This document shows, piece by piece, positions 1-5,880 of a stretch of 7,573 bases of DNA. The stretch is from a bacterium. Lineage in GTDB: Bacteria > Babelota > Babeliae > Babelales > RVW-14. The notes below the pieces were generated by a model. It was given only the letters and a program-made list of their open reading frames with translations. It had not been told where the DNA came from and searched no databases. Position 1 is the first letter of the stretch. Each line of letters starts with the position of its first letter. The stretch spans positions 1 through 7,573 of the forward strand of contig JAHFBS010000041.1 in NCBI GenBank assembly GCA_023249895.1, in the 5' to 3' direction. The position numbers and the translations under genes are program-made.

Positions 1-999
1 GTTTTTTAAATGCTGAAGGCTTGTTGCTGCGGTGCTATCAAAAAAGTACAACTGCAATCTTCCCGTAGTTCCAACAATGAAATTATTGATATTTCCTACG
101 GGAGCCCAGTGAATATCATCATATTGAGCGGTGCCGCCAAGCGCGGCGTTATTAGTTGCCGTACAGCGACTATCAAGAACGCCGGTGCCTAAAGTAAAAC
201 GGTAGGCATAGACGACCGTTCCAGCAACTGCCAAATAATTACCACGGCCTTGCCATGCAACAGAGGTTATAGTTCCTGGCGGATTTTGAGTGTTTTTAAG
301 AGTAAGTGTGCTTGGGGCTGTAAACAGATACGTACGAATTTTACCTGTTGTTAAAGCTGAGGCTACCGCAAGATTATAACTACTGGGGTGCCAACGAACC
401 GACGTACCATTTCCGCCCAAATCAGCGCCGGCAACCAGCGTAAGCGACGTTCCATTAAAAGAATAGATATAAAGGTCGTTACCGGTACCCGAGGTCGTGA
501 CCGCGGCGAGGTATTTGTTATCATATGACCAATCGACCGAGAATAATGCGCGTGTTGGCGTTGTACGTGCAACAAGTGCAAGCGTACGAGCGCCACTGGG
601 ATTAGTACGATTTGCAAAACTATTGGTTGTTTCAGAAAGATCAACAACGTGATTAGCCCCAATGATAGTTCCTAGATCTGCAAATGTTCCGGTGTTGGTG
701 AGAATTAAATCACTTTTAAGATAGAGTTTGCCGCCACGGAAGGATATAGGTCCTGCAACGGGAAAGATTGAGTTAAAGGAGCAGCTTACGGTGCTATCAA
801 CAAAGGCAAAACCATTTTTAGCGCAGCCAAACGTATTAATAATATTATCGGTGCTTCCCGGTATGTTAAAGGGGTTAACGATAGAAACTGTGGTATCTGA
901 TCCGTAGGCGGCAGGAGATATCGTGCGCGTGATGGGTAAGAATAATAATAAAGGAAGGAGGGATCTAAAAAAATTATGTCGGCCAAAGACGTGCGCCAT
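1..999 (-). CDS. Exported beta-propeller (WD40-like) protein, N-terminal part, truncated by window edge
   Basis: The frame is open from the ATG at 999 to position 1, giving 333 codons with no stop, so the C-terminus lies outside the window. The start is supported by AAGGAG 8 nt upstream. Residues 10-31 form a signal peptide (basic start, run LLPLLLFLPI, probable cleavage near SPA/AYGS), so the product is exported. Residues 84-130 (GGKLYLKSDL, then GTIIGANHVVDLS) look like beta-strand turns of a beta-solenoid or cap. From about residue 150, four repeats of roughly 45 residues begin with a W-containing strand: SVDWSYDNKYLAAV, SVRWHPSSYNLAVA, SVAWQGRGNYLAVA and DDIHWAPVGNINNFIV. Each is followed by a strand such as DLYIYSF or KIRTYLF, which is the WD40/beta-propeller pattern. 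Such domains usually mediate protein binding; the partner is unknown. It is codirectional with the gene at 1185-3233 but separated from it by 185 bp, and could be an adhesin-like or periplasmic scaffold protein. The family call is by eye. Confidence 0.82.
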   Translation of the reverse strand, partial: MAHVFGRHNFFRSLLPLLLFLPITRTISPAAYGSDTTVSIVNPFNIPGSTDNIINTFGCAKNGFAFVDSTVSCSFNSIFPVAGPISFRGGKLYLKSDLILTNTGTFADLGTIIGANHVVDLSETTNSFANRTNPSGARTLALVARTTPTRALFSVDWSYDNKYLAAVTTSGTGNDLYIYSFNGTSLTLVAGADLGGNGTSVRWHPSSYNLAVASALTTGKIRTYLFTAPSTLTLKNTQNPPGTITSVAWQGRGNYLAVAGTVVYAYRFTLGTGVLDSRCTATNNAALGGTAQYDDIHWAPVGNINNFIVGTTGRLQLYFFDSTAATSLQHLKN

Positions 1000-1007
1000 G
1001 AGAAGAT

Positions 1008-1013
1008 CTCCTT
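1008..1013 (-). promoter_or_regulatory. Ribosome binding site of the beta-propeller gene
   Basis: AAGGAG on the minus strand ends 8 nt before the ATG at 999. It fixes the start of the truncated gene and argues against the overlapping minus-strand frame that begins at 1034. Confidence 0.7.
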
Positions 1014-1143
1014 TTGATGAGGGAAGTCACACACATGGCTGAAGCTTAAAATGGTGGTTTATTGAAAAGCAACAATAAAATTACTTAGTGGTATTTTGCC
1101 GTGGAACCAGGGGCTTATTAAAATATCCGTTCGTCCCGAAGTC

Positions 1144-1163
1144 ATACCCGCTTTCGCGGGTAT
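1144..1163 (-). repeat. REP-like palindrome with 8-bp stem and GAAA tetraloop
   Basis: The arms ATACCCGC and GCGGGTAT are perfectly complementary and enclose GAAA when read on the minus strand, a GNRA tetraloop that would make a very stable RNA hairpin. It starts about 20 nt past the TAA of the upstream gene. The wider context (TGGATACCCGC on one side, GCGGGTATGAC on the other) resembles the GGATTCCCGC...GCGGGAATGAC type of dispersed palindrome found in many bacterial genomes. No U-run follows it, so it is not a canonical intrinsic terminator. It may still protect the 3' end of the transcript or stop convergent reading. Confidence 0.7.
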
Positions 1164-1184
1164 CCATTTAAATCGGCACGTACT

Positions 1185-3233
1185 TTATACACCGGCGGCG
1201 GCAGGAACCTTAGCAGCTTCTTTTTCTTGAAACGCCCCAATTTGTTGAAGCTGCTTTTCAATTATCTCAAGTCGATTCTGAAAAGGTTTAGGCATGAGTG
1301 GAAACTGTGCTGCTTTTTTTTCGAGCATTCGTTTTTGTTCGTCAAAATATTTTTTAAGCTCAGCAGCATTTGCCGGAGATCGTACGGTTGTTATCCGCTT
1401 TTCCCATTCTTTTTGGTCTTTGCTCAATAACTCTTGAGCACGGCCATCAACGGTGTGTGAAGAAAAAGTGAGATACTGATAAAGTGGTGGAATTTTTTTC
1501 TGTTCTTGTTCGCGTCCTTCAGGAGCTTCGATAGTGTTTGCTCGCAAGATACAAGGCGCTAATGCGTTGAGATGTTTATCAAGTTCTTGTTGAGCTTTTT
1601 TAATTTTCTTTTGTTGCTCAGCTGTTCCGCTTGGTTTAGCGTGACTTGATTGCGCGGCTTTGCTGATGGTAGAAATTCGCAGCCCTGTTGTTTCGGGCGT
1701 TGATGTGCTTGGGAGTTCTTCGGGAAGATCTAATTTTACTTTTTCAATCTGTTCAAGTTGGTGCGAAATTTTTGAAATAGTTCCGGTACTTAAAAGATGG
1801 CGAGCGGCATTATCTCGAGACAAGTCTTTAATGCTTTCAAGCGTTTGCCGTACCGTTTCATGTGCCTGGGCAATTGCATTAAGCGCACGATTGTATGTCT
1901 TTTGTGTAGTATCTTCCTCAAGCGCTCGTCCGTGAGATCCTTTATCTTCTTCAGTGGTTGTCGCAGCTTTGGCTTTGCCTGCTTGTGCTTTTGATGATGG
2001 AGTTGCTCCCGTTGTTGATGTTGGCATGTCCGCGCGTGCCGACGTTGTGGGATACATGCCGGGCGCGTACGACGATGAAGATTCTCCGGTATTCAACCAT
2101 GAAGGATCGTTCCACCATGGTACTGGCATGCTTCGTGGAGCAATGCTTTGGCTAGCAGAACGAGGTCCAAAATAATCGCGCCATGGCGTAAAACCGCCGG
2201 ATGCTCTTTGCTCTTGGCGCGTACGCGCTTCTTTTTCTTTAGCCTTTTCTGCAGTCACAAGTTTTTTGATTGTCTCTTGATAATCCTTAGATGCAACAAA
2301 ATTTGCAAGACTGGTTTCAATTGCTTTGAGCCGTTCTAACACCTTAATGATTGATCTTTCAAGAGGAGAGAATGGTACATTGTGCTGATAGTTGCCATCG
2401 GGATGGTGGTGATGTTGTGCTGCGGGGCGCTGGGCTAATTCTTTGAGCAGGCCGATGGGCTCTTCTTCTTCACCTTTGATGGTGATTTTGGCAAGAACTT
2501 CTTTTGTCGCCTGTAAACAATCAATTATTTTGGCGCGTAGGGTGGCAATGCTTTGAGCGACTTCCTGCGACGGCAATAAAAAAAGTTTGATATATGCGCG
2601 ATTGCTTCCAATTTGATCGATAAGCAAAATGATATGGTTGAGCGTCTTTTGATATAACGTGTGGTAATCATTTTTAAAGTGTTCTGAGACGGGGGATACG
2701 GTTCCTAATATTTTGGTTTCAAGTTCAGCCAAATAGGTGATAAGCCCTTCATGCGTTGGCTCGATCCGTGCGGTAAGATTGTCATCAAGAATGGTATGAA
2801 ATGCTGCAATCGATTCATTGGTAGGCTCGGTTATTTTTTGGCGTTCAGTTTCGATAGTTTTGATTGCGGGCTTGGTAAACAATGAAATAGGATCTCTTTT
2901 TTCTTGTTCTTCCGGCGCGTTCAGAAGAGGCGTTGTTTCTGCCGCTGGTTTTGTTATCGATTCATCGGAGGATGGGAAAAGCGCGGGCAGCTGGGGCATT
3001 TCTTGCGAAATTTTTGGTTCTTGGCTGTCGGGAACTTTTTTTGCCGATTCTGCTTCGACCTTTTCAATCTCTTTGGTGAGTTCCTTAAAAAAACTTTCAA
3101 AATCAAAAGGCTCTTCGGCTCCAGGAGCCCCCGATGGTTGCGCTTGGAGCGTGGCTTGTGTTAGGACAATGCTACTGCTGATTATGAGGGAGCTAATTAT
3201 ACCCCACCAAAAAAAGGAAAGAGAACTTTTCAT
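1185..3233 (-). CDS. Exported helical low-complexity protein of unknown function (682 aa)
   Basis: I do not recognise this protein. Starting at the ATG at 3233 it has a signal peptide (residues 1-31: MKSS start, hydrophobic stretch 7-24, likely cleavage after A27 or A31), so it should be exported. There is no lipobox cysteine. A short acidic amphipathic segment follows (EEPFDFESFFKELTKEIEKV, 40-59), then a Pro/Glu-rich linker (65-140). A predicted helical region spans about 140-345 and includes a His cluster (AQHHHHPDGNYQHN, 272-285). A Trp/Pro/Ser-rich linker (346-425, with VPWWNDPSW) precedes a second Lys/Glu-rich helical, probably coiled-coil, half (440-680). The frame stays open upstream to an ATG at 3449, but that 72-residue extension precedes an obvious signal peptide and overlaps the pilin-like gene. 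GAGGGG lies 5 nt before the ATG at 3233. The composition suggests a periplasmic or surface scaffold. It is divergent from the pseudopilin operon, so a functional link is possible but unproven. Confidence 0.85.
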   Translation of the reverse strand: MKSSLSFFWWGIISSLIISSSIVLTQATLQAQPSGAPGAEEPFDFESFFKELTKEIEKVEAESAKKVPDSQEPKISQEMPQLPALFPSSDESITKPAAETTPLLNAPEEQEKRDPISLFTKPAIKTIETERQKITEPTNESIAAFHTILDDNLTARIEPTHEGLITYLAELETKILGTVSPVSEHFKNDYHTLYQKTLNHIILLIDQIGSNRAYIKLFLLPSQEVAQSIATLRAKIIDCLQATKEVLAKITIKGEEEEPIGLLKELAQRPAAQHHHHPDGNYQHNVPFSPLERSIIKVLERLKAIETSLANFVASKDYQETIKKLVTAEKAKEKEARTRQEQRASGGFTPWRDYFGPRSASQSIAPRSMPVPWWNDPSWLNTGESSSSYAPGMYPTTSARADMPTSTTGATPSSKAQAGKAKAATTTEEDKGSHGRALEEDTTQKTYNRALNAIAQAHETVRQTLESIKDLSRDNAARHLLSTGTISKISHQLEQIEKVKLDLPEELPSTSTPETTGLRISTISKAAQSSHAKPSGTAEQQKKIKKAQQELDKHLNALAPCILRANTIEAPEGREQEQKKIPPLYQYLTFSSHTVDGRAQELLSKDQKEWEKRITTVRSPANAAELKKYFDEQKRMLEKKAAQFPLMPKPFQNRLEIIEKQLQQIGAFQEKEAAKVPAAAGV

Positions 3234-3699
3234 GATTACCCCTCGCACTATTTTAATAACTATAACACTGGATAAAGCCTTACATTCTGAGCGGGATGGT
3301 GTCAACACTCTGCATGTATCGCGATGGAAAGTAAGAAGTGAACTGAATAGAGGTTTTTTATTAATTGAGTTAGCAGTTGCATTAGTGATTATGGGCATTG
3401 CCATGGTGGCAACTTTACATCTTATTAATGGTGTTTCGCACCTATACACCCAAACTGCTACAACGACGTCTTTAGTTCATGTGGCGCAGTGGGTAGGTGA
3501 GCAGGATACTGGGCGCAGAGACGATCGCAATGATGCGTGTGAGGTTATGACCTATCAGCTTCCTGCAGAAATGGTTGCGGCAGGCAATGATCCTTTTTCG
3601 TGGGTGATGCGGCATGTTGCGGTGAATAAGGTTGTGGTGCACAGCCGTCATGATATGCATGCGCATCCTCTTGAGATGATGGTGGTTAAGGATGGGTAA
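3232..3699 (+). CDS. Type IV pilin-like minor pseudopilin (GspI/PilV-like position), start uncertain
   Basis: The diagnostic feature is the prepilin signature RG/FLLIELAVALVIMG, with Glu at position 5 after the predicted cleavage, followed by a hydrophobic helix (FLLIE through about LHLING). Prepilin peptidase should cut after G41, giving a mature protein of 114 residues. The C-terminal part is short and His/Met-rich (HSRHDMHAHPLEMM) with a single Cys. The only canonical in-frame start near the signature is the ATG at 3232, giving a 155-aa precursor with a 41-residue leader. That is long compared with typical leaders of about 5-10 residues. In-frame CTG codons at 3310 and 3343 would give leaders of 15 and 4 residues (the latter ending NRG). 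No in-frame GTG or TTG exists. The frame overlaps the next gene by 8 bp. As first of three pseudopilin-like genes it occupies the place of gspI or pilV, but sequence alone does not separate these. Confidence 0.75.
   Translation: MITPRTILITITLDKALHSERDGVNTLHVSRWKVRSELNRGFLLIELAVALVIMGIAMVATLHLINGVSHLYTQTATTTSLVHVAQWVGEQDTGRRDDRNDACEVMTYQLPAEMVAAGNDPFSWVMRHVAVNKVVVHSRHDMHAHPLEMMVVKDG
3239..3244 (-). promoter_or_regulatory. Ribosome binding site of the exported helical protein gene
   Basis: GAGGGG on the minus strand lies 5 nt before the ATG at 3233. Together with the signal peptide that begins there, it decides the start in favour of 3233 over upstream in-frame ATGs such as 3449. Confidence 0.55.
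3259..3305 (-). promoter_or_regulatory. Candidate promoter for the 682-aa protein gene
   Basis: Reading the minus strand, TGTTATAGT at 3267-3259 is an extended -10 (TGn plus TATAGT, five of six matches to TATAAT). It would give a leader of about 20 nt carrying the GAGGGG site. A perfect TTGACA lies further upstream at 3305-3300, but its 17-nt spacing leads to the weak hexamer TAAGGC, not to the TATAGT. Either may be used. Both lie inside the 5' part of the divergent pilin-like frame. This is pattern matching only. Confidence 0.3.
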
Positions 3700-4207
3700 G
3701 AAGACAGCATTTACCCTTATCGAGCTCATGCTGTACACCGCCCTGGTGTCAATTGTTGCACTGGCGATAGGTGGATTTTGTTCAACTATATATGTATCTC
3801 TTCGGAGTATGCATTGTTCGGTTATGCGTGAGCTTGAGGCTGAACTGGTGATCGATACAATAGCCCATGATGTTATGTCGGCTTCATATGATGAGGCAGC
3901 GTGGGATGTGCATAATTTTGTGATGACCTGTCAGGTACTTGATGCTGAATATGTGCCGACGCTTGTATGCGTAGGATGGGATATGACGATACTTGCAAAT
4001 GGGAATCCTGCTGTTCGCCGAAGCGAGGGCACGTATAATTTTCGTACAAGTGAATGGATTAAACATAGCGTAAGCGTTATAGGATGCTCATTTAAGAAAT
4101 TGGGTGTGACCTTGGTTGTGAATAATGATCATCGCGTTACGCATGCACGTATACGGTATGGTGATCATGAGCGGAGTGTGAAAATACGTTCTCGAGAGCA
4201 ACGATGA
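3692..4207 (+). CDS. Type IV pilin-like minor pseudopilin (GspJ/PilW-like position)
   Basis: This 171-aa protein begins MGKKTA/FTLIELMLYTALVSIVALAIGG, a classic class III (prepilin) signal. It has a short basic leader, the conserved FTLIE with Glu at mature position 5, and a hydrophobic helix to about residue 36. The predicted cleavage follows Ala6, where Gly is more usual; prepilin peptidases tolerate Ala. The soluble part (37-171) has four cysteines (C42, C80, C93, C132), with a fifth (C30) in the helix, and is predicted alpha then beta as in pseudopilins. The start codon overlaps the previous stop (ATGGGTAA) and its own TGA overlaps the next ATG by 4 bp, implying translational coupling. 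It probably joins the tip complex of a type II secretion system or type IV pilus in the inner membrane/periplasm. The assignment to J or W is by gene order only. Confidence 0.85.
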   Translation: MGKKTAFTLIELMLYTALVSIVALAIGGFCSTIYVSLRSMHCSVMRELEAELVIDTIAHDVMSASYDEAAWDVHNFVMTCQVLDAEYVPTLVCVGWDMTILANGNPAVRRSEGTYNFRTSEWIKHSVSVIGCSFKKLGVTLVVNNDHRVTHARIRYGDHERSVKIRSREQR

Positions 4208-4686
4208 AAAATTCAGAAGGCGCTGCGTTATTGATTGTTATGGCGATGGTGGTGCTTTTACAATTAGTAGTTTTGCACGCATGGTTTATTGCAGGGATGA
4301 CTGCTGATCTTGCTGAGCAACGTAAAATTCGTTATTACAATTTTTATATGACCGAGGTCATTTTTGATGCGTGTTTGCGCTGGGTTGAACATGATTTTGA
4401 TGAACTGCATCGCAAAGTTGCTACATCATCAAAGATGTGTACGCTTGATGCAACGTGCTTATTACATAAGTGGTTTTCTTGTGCAAAGAACCGATCAATT
4501 ACTCTTTCGATGCGTCAAAGTGGCAATAAAAAAGAGGCAACAACGCTTGTCTGCGGAGCAACGCTGTGCGAACAAGGCCTTCCTATTTGTAGCCTCCGCT
4601 GTATGCTGACCAAAATTCCTCCAACTCAACGAATCAAGGAGCCGCACTTTGTGGTATCTTATTGGACTTTCAGCACTGATGTTTAA
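4204..4686 (+). CDS. Pseudopilin-like protein of GspK/PilX type, cysteine-rich
   Basis: The 160-aa product starts MKNSEG/AALLIVMAMVVLLQLVVLHAW, a prepilin-like leader ending in Gly followed by a hydrophobic helix. It lacks Glu at mature position 5. That combination (G/AALL plus helix, no Glu5) is typical of GspK and PilX, which cap the pseudopilus tip. At 160 residues it is nearer PilX in size than the roughly 300-residue GspK. The soluble part contains eight cysteines (C57, C79, C85, C93, C117, C122, C129, C133), suggesting disulfides after export. It starts within ATGA, overlapping the previous stop by 4 bp, with GAGAG just upstream. Its last 38 bp overlap the start of the Lnt-like gene, and the Shine-Dalgarno sequence of that gene lies inside this coding region. 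No secretin, ATPase or prepilin peptidase gene is in the window, so the machine it serves is not known. Confidence 0.75.
   Translation: MKNSEGAALLIVMAMVVLLQLVVLHAWFIAGMTADLAEQRKIRYYNFYMTEVIFDACLRWVEHDFDELHRKVATSSKMCTLDATCLLHKWFSCAKNRSITLSMRQSGNKKEATTLVCGATLCEQGLPICSLRCMLTKIPPTQRIKEPHFVVSYWTFSTDV
4636..4641 (+). promoter_or_regulatory. Ribosome binding site selecting a TTG start
   Basis: AAGGAG followed by 7 nt and TTG at 4649. The same arrangement (AAGGAG, 7 nt, ATG) precedes the downstream paralogue at 5881, and the two proteins align from their first residue. This fixes the rare TTG start of the first Lnt-like gene. Confidence 0.8.
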
Positions 4687-5878
4687 TCTCGCGTTCTTTT
4701 TTCCCGAGCAGTGTGGTTTTCTCATACTATTTTTTCTTATCCCTTTGGGTTTAGTTGTTGCAACAACTCGTCATGCTTGGCGGGTTGGTTTTAGCTGGGG
4801 GCTTTGTATTTTTGTTCTGCACTTTTCGTGGCTCTTCTTGGTCATGCTGCGAAATTCTGATGCAGCGTGGTGGCTTGCAGTTGCGGTCTACCTTTTTGTC
4901 GTTGCGGCTTTTTCAGCAACGAGTGGCTGTTGGTTATGGATTACCTCGTTAGTGACTACCGGATGGAAGCGGGCGCTTTGGTTTGTGTTTACCACTATTG
5001 GCTATTGGAGCGTTGCCGTAAATTGGATTGTTCGGCCATTGGGGCTTGAGGGATATCCTTTTATTAATCCGCTGCTTCCGCTTACCGTATATCGCCCATT
5101 TTTAAAATGTGTTGCACTGGCGGCCATGATAGTAGGGCGGCCGTGCAGCCATCCTCGTCATGACTTAAGTTCGGTTGTGTATTGTGCACCCGTCGTAAAC
5201 CGTGTGGTAAATGCGCAAGCACCTTGGCGGACTAATGCACAGGCGGTGGGTAAAAGAATTTATGATGAACTTATTAACCTGCACGCAGTAAATTCTCAGA
5301 ACAAATTGTATGTTACACCTGAAAGCATGTATTGCTTTCGTCTTAACTATCATCCTGAAATTGTTACGATGTGGAGCTCCGTGTTGCTCCCAGATGAGGA
5401 TCTTTTAATGGGAAGCGTGATTGAGCGAGCAGGGCGTTATTATCAAGCAGTTTTTTGGTTGCGAAAAAGTCTGATAATTAATTTTTATGTTAAAAAACTT
5501 CTTACACCTTTCGTTGAAAAAATTCCTGACTATTTAAAAACATTTGAACCATTAAAACAGCCATTCCTTGGTAATGCCGTTGAATTTTGTGACGGAGAGC
5601 AGGGTTTTGGTACTGAGTTTTTTGATATAGGACCACATCTTCGGGTGATCCCGCGTATCTGTTTAGAATTTTTCTTTTGTTCGGCGCATGATTTTGATGC
5701 GGTGCGGGTGACGGATCGTGATGCATGGATTTTTGTTTTTGCCAATGACAGCTGGTTTGACCGTTATTTTAGAAAGATTCTTTTTTTAACTGCGGTTCTT
5801 AAAGCAAACTATAGTGGCTTACCGGTGTTATATAGTGGACACTTTGGGTGTCATCCTATTATTCCGCAAGGAGCGTAA
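4649..5878 (+). CDS. Apolipoprotein N-acyltransferase (Lnt)-family protein, first tandem copy
   Basis: Lnt transfers an acyl chain from phospholipid to the N-terminal cysteine of apolipoproteins in the inner membrane. This 409-aa protein has about five hydrophobic segments (3-18, 22-39, 46-67, 73-97, 107-127), then a nitrilase-like domain from about residue 174. The catalytic set is visible: E225 in YVTPES, K282 in YVKKLLTPFVE (the family pattern YxKxxLxPFGE) and C338 in RICLE. E290 and E340 match further conserved glutamates. It starts at TTG 4649, supported by AAGGAG 7 nt upstream and by alignment with the paralogue (MWYLIGLSA versus MWMLVGLSA). It is about 100 residues shorter than the E. 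coli enzyme (512 aa) and lacks a C-terminal membrane helix. The residue after the catalytic Cys is Leu where E. coli has Tyr388. NDSWF near residue 366 fits the family NDxWF motif. I leave the symbol blank because two copies exist and their division of labour is unknown. Confidence 0.85.
   Translation: MWYLIGLSALMFNLAFFFPEQCGFLILFFLIPLGLVVATTRHAWRVGFSWGLCIFVLHFSWLFLVMLRNSDAAWWLAVAVYLFVVAAFSATSGCWLWITSLVTTGWKRALWFVFTTIGYWSVAVNWIVRPLGLEGYPFINPLLPLTVYRPFLKCVALAAMIVGRPCSHPRHDLSSVVYCAPVVNRVVNAQAPWRTNAQAVGKRIYDELINLHAVNSQNKLYVTPESMYCFRLNYHPEIVTMWSSVLLPDEDLLMGSVIERAGRYYQAVFWLRKSLIINFYVKKLLTPFVEKIPDYLKTFEPLKQPFLGNAVEFCDGEQGFGTEFFDIGPHLRVIPRICLEFFFCSAHDFDAVRVTDRDAWIFVFANDSWFDRYFRKILFLTAVLKANYSGLPVLYSGHFGCHPIIPQGA
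5868..5873 (+). promoter_or_regulatory. Ribosome binding site of second Lnt-like gene
   Basis: AAGGAG within the last codons of the upstream gene, 7 nt before the ATG at 5881. It favours 5881 over the in-frame upstream start at 5848, which would add 11 residues and overlap the preceding gene. Confidence 0.75.
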
Positions 5879-5880
5879 CT

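Larger units (their letters stand above)
1000..1184. other. Intergenic region between two minus-strand genes
   Basis: This 185-bp gap separates the stop of the exported coiled protein gene from the start of the beta-propeller gene. It contains a REP-like hairpin at 1144-1163 and the Shine-Dalgarno sequence at 1008-1013. I see AT-rich patches on the minus strand but no convincing -35/-10 pair and no T-tract after the hairpin. A promoter for the beta-propeller gene is expected here but cannot be placed. Confidence 0.6.

Noticed and set aside
363..662. Minus-strand 99-codon frame inside the propeller gene
   Set aside because: Alternative-frame shadow; the repeat structure of the propeller runs straight through this region in the other frame.
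786..1034. Minus-strand 82-codon frame near the left gene start
   Set aside because: It overlaps the better supported exported propeller gene in another frame and has no family resemblance.
1144..1163. The GC-rich hairpin as a Rho-independent terminator
   Set aside because: No U-run follows the stem on either strand, so it is listed as a REP-like repeat.
1660..2339. Several plus-strand frames of 60-90 codons antisense to the 682-aa protein
   Set aside because: No ribosome binding sites or recognisable domains; they are explained by the codon use of the minus-strand gene.
2818..3231. Extension of the first pseudopilin frame upstream to 2818 (293 aa)
   Set aside because: It lies antisense to the coding sequence of the exported protein and would put the prepilin signal in the middle of the protein.
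3234..3449. N-terminal extension of the 682-aa protein to an upstream in-frame ATG (754 aa)
   Set aside because: It would bury a clear signal peptide behind 72 residues and overlap the pilin-like gene by more than 200 bp. The ATG at 3233 has a GAGGGG site at good spacing.
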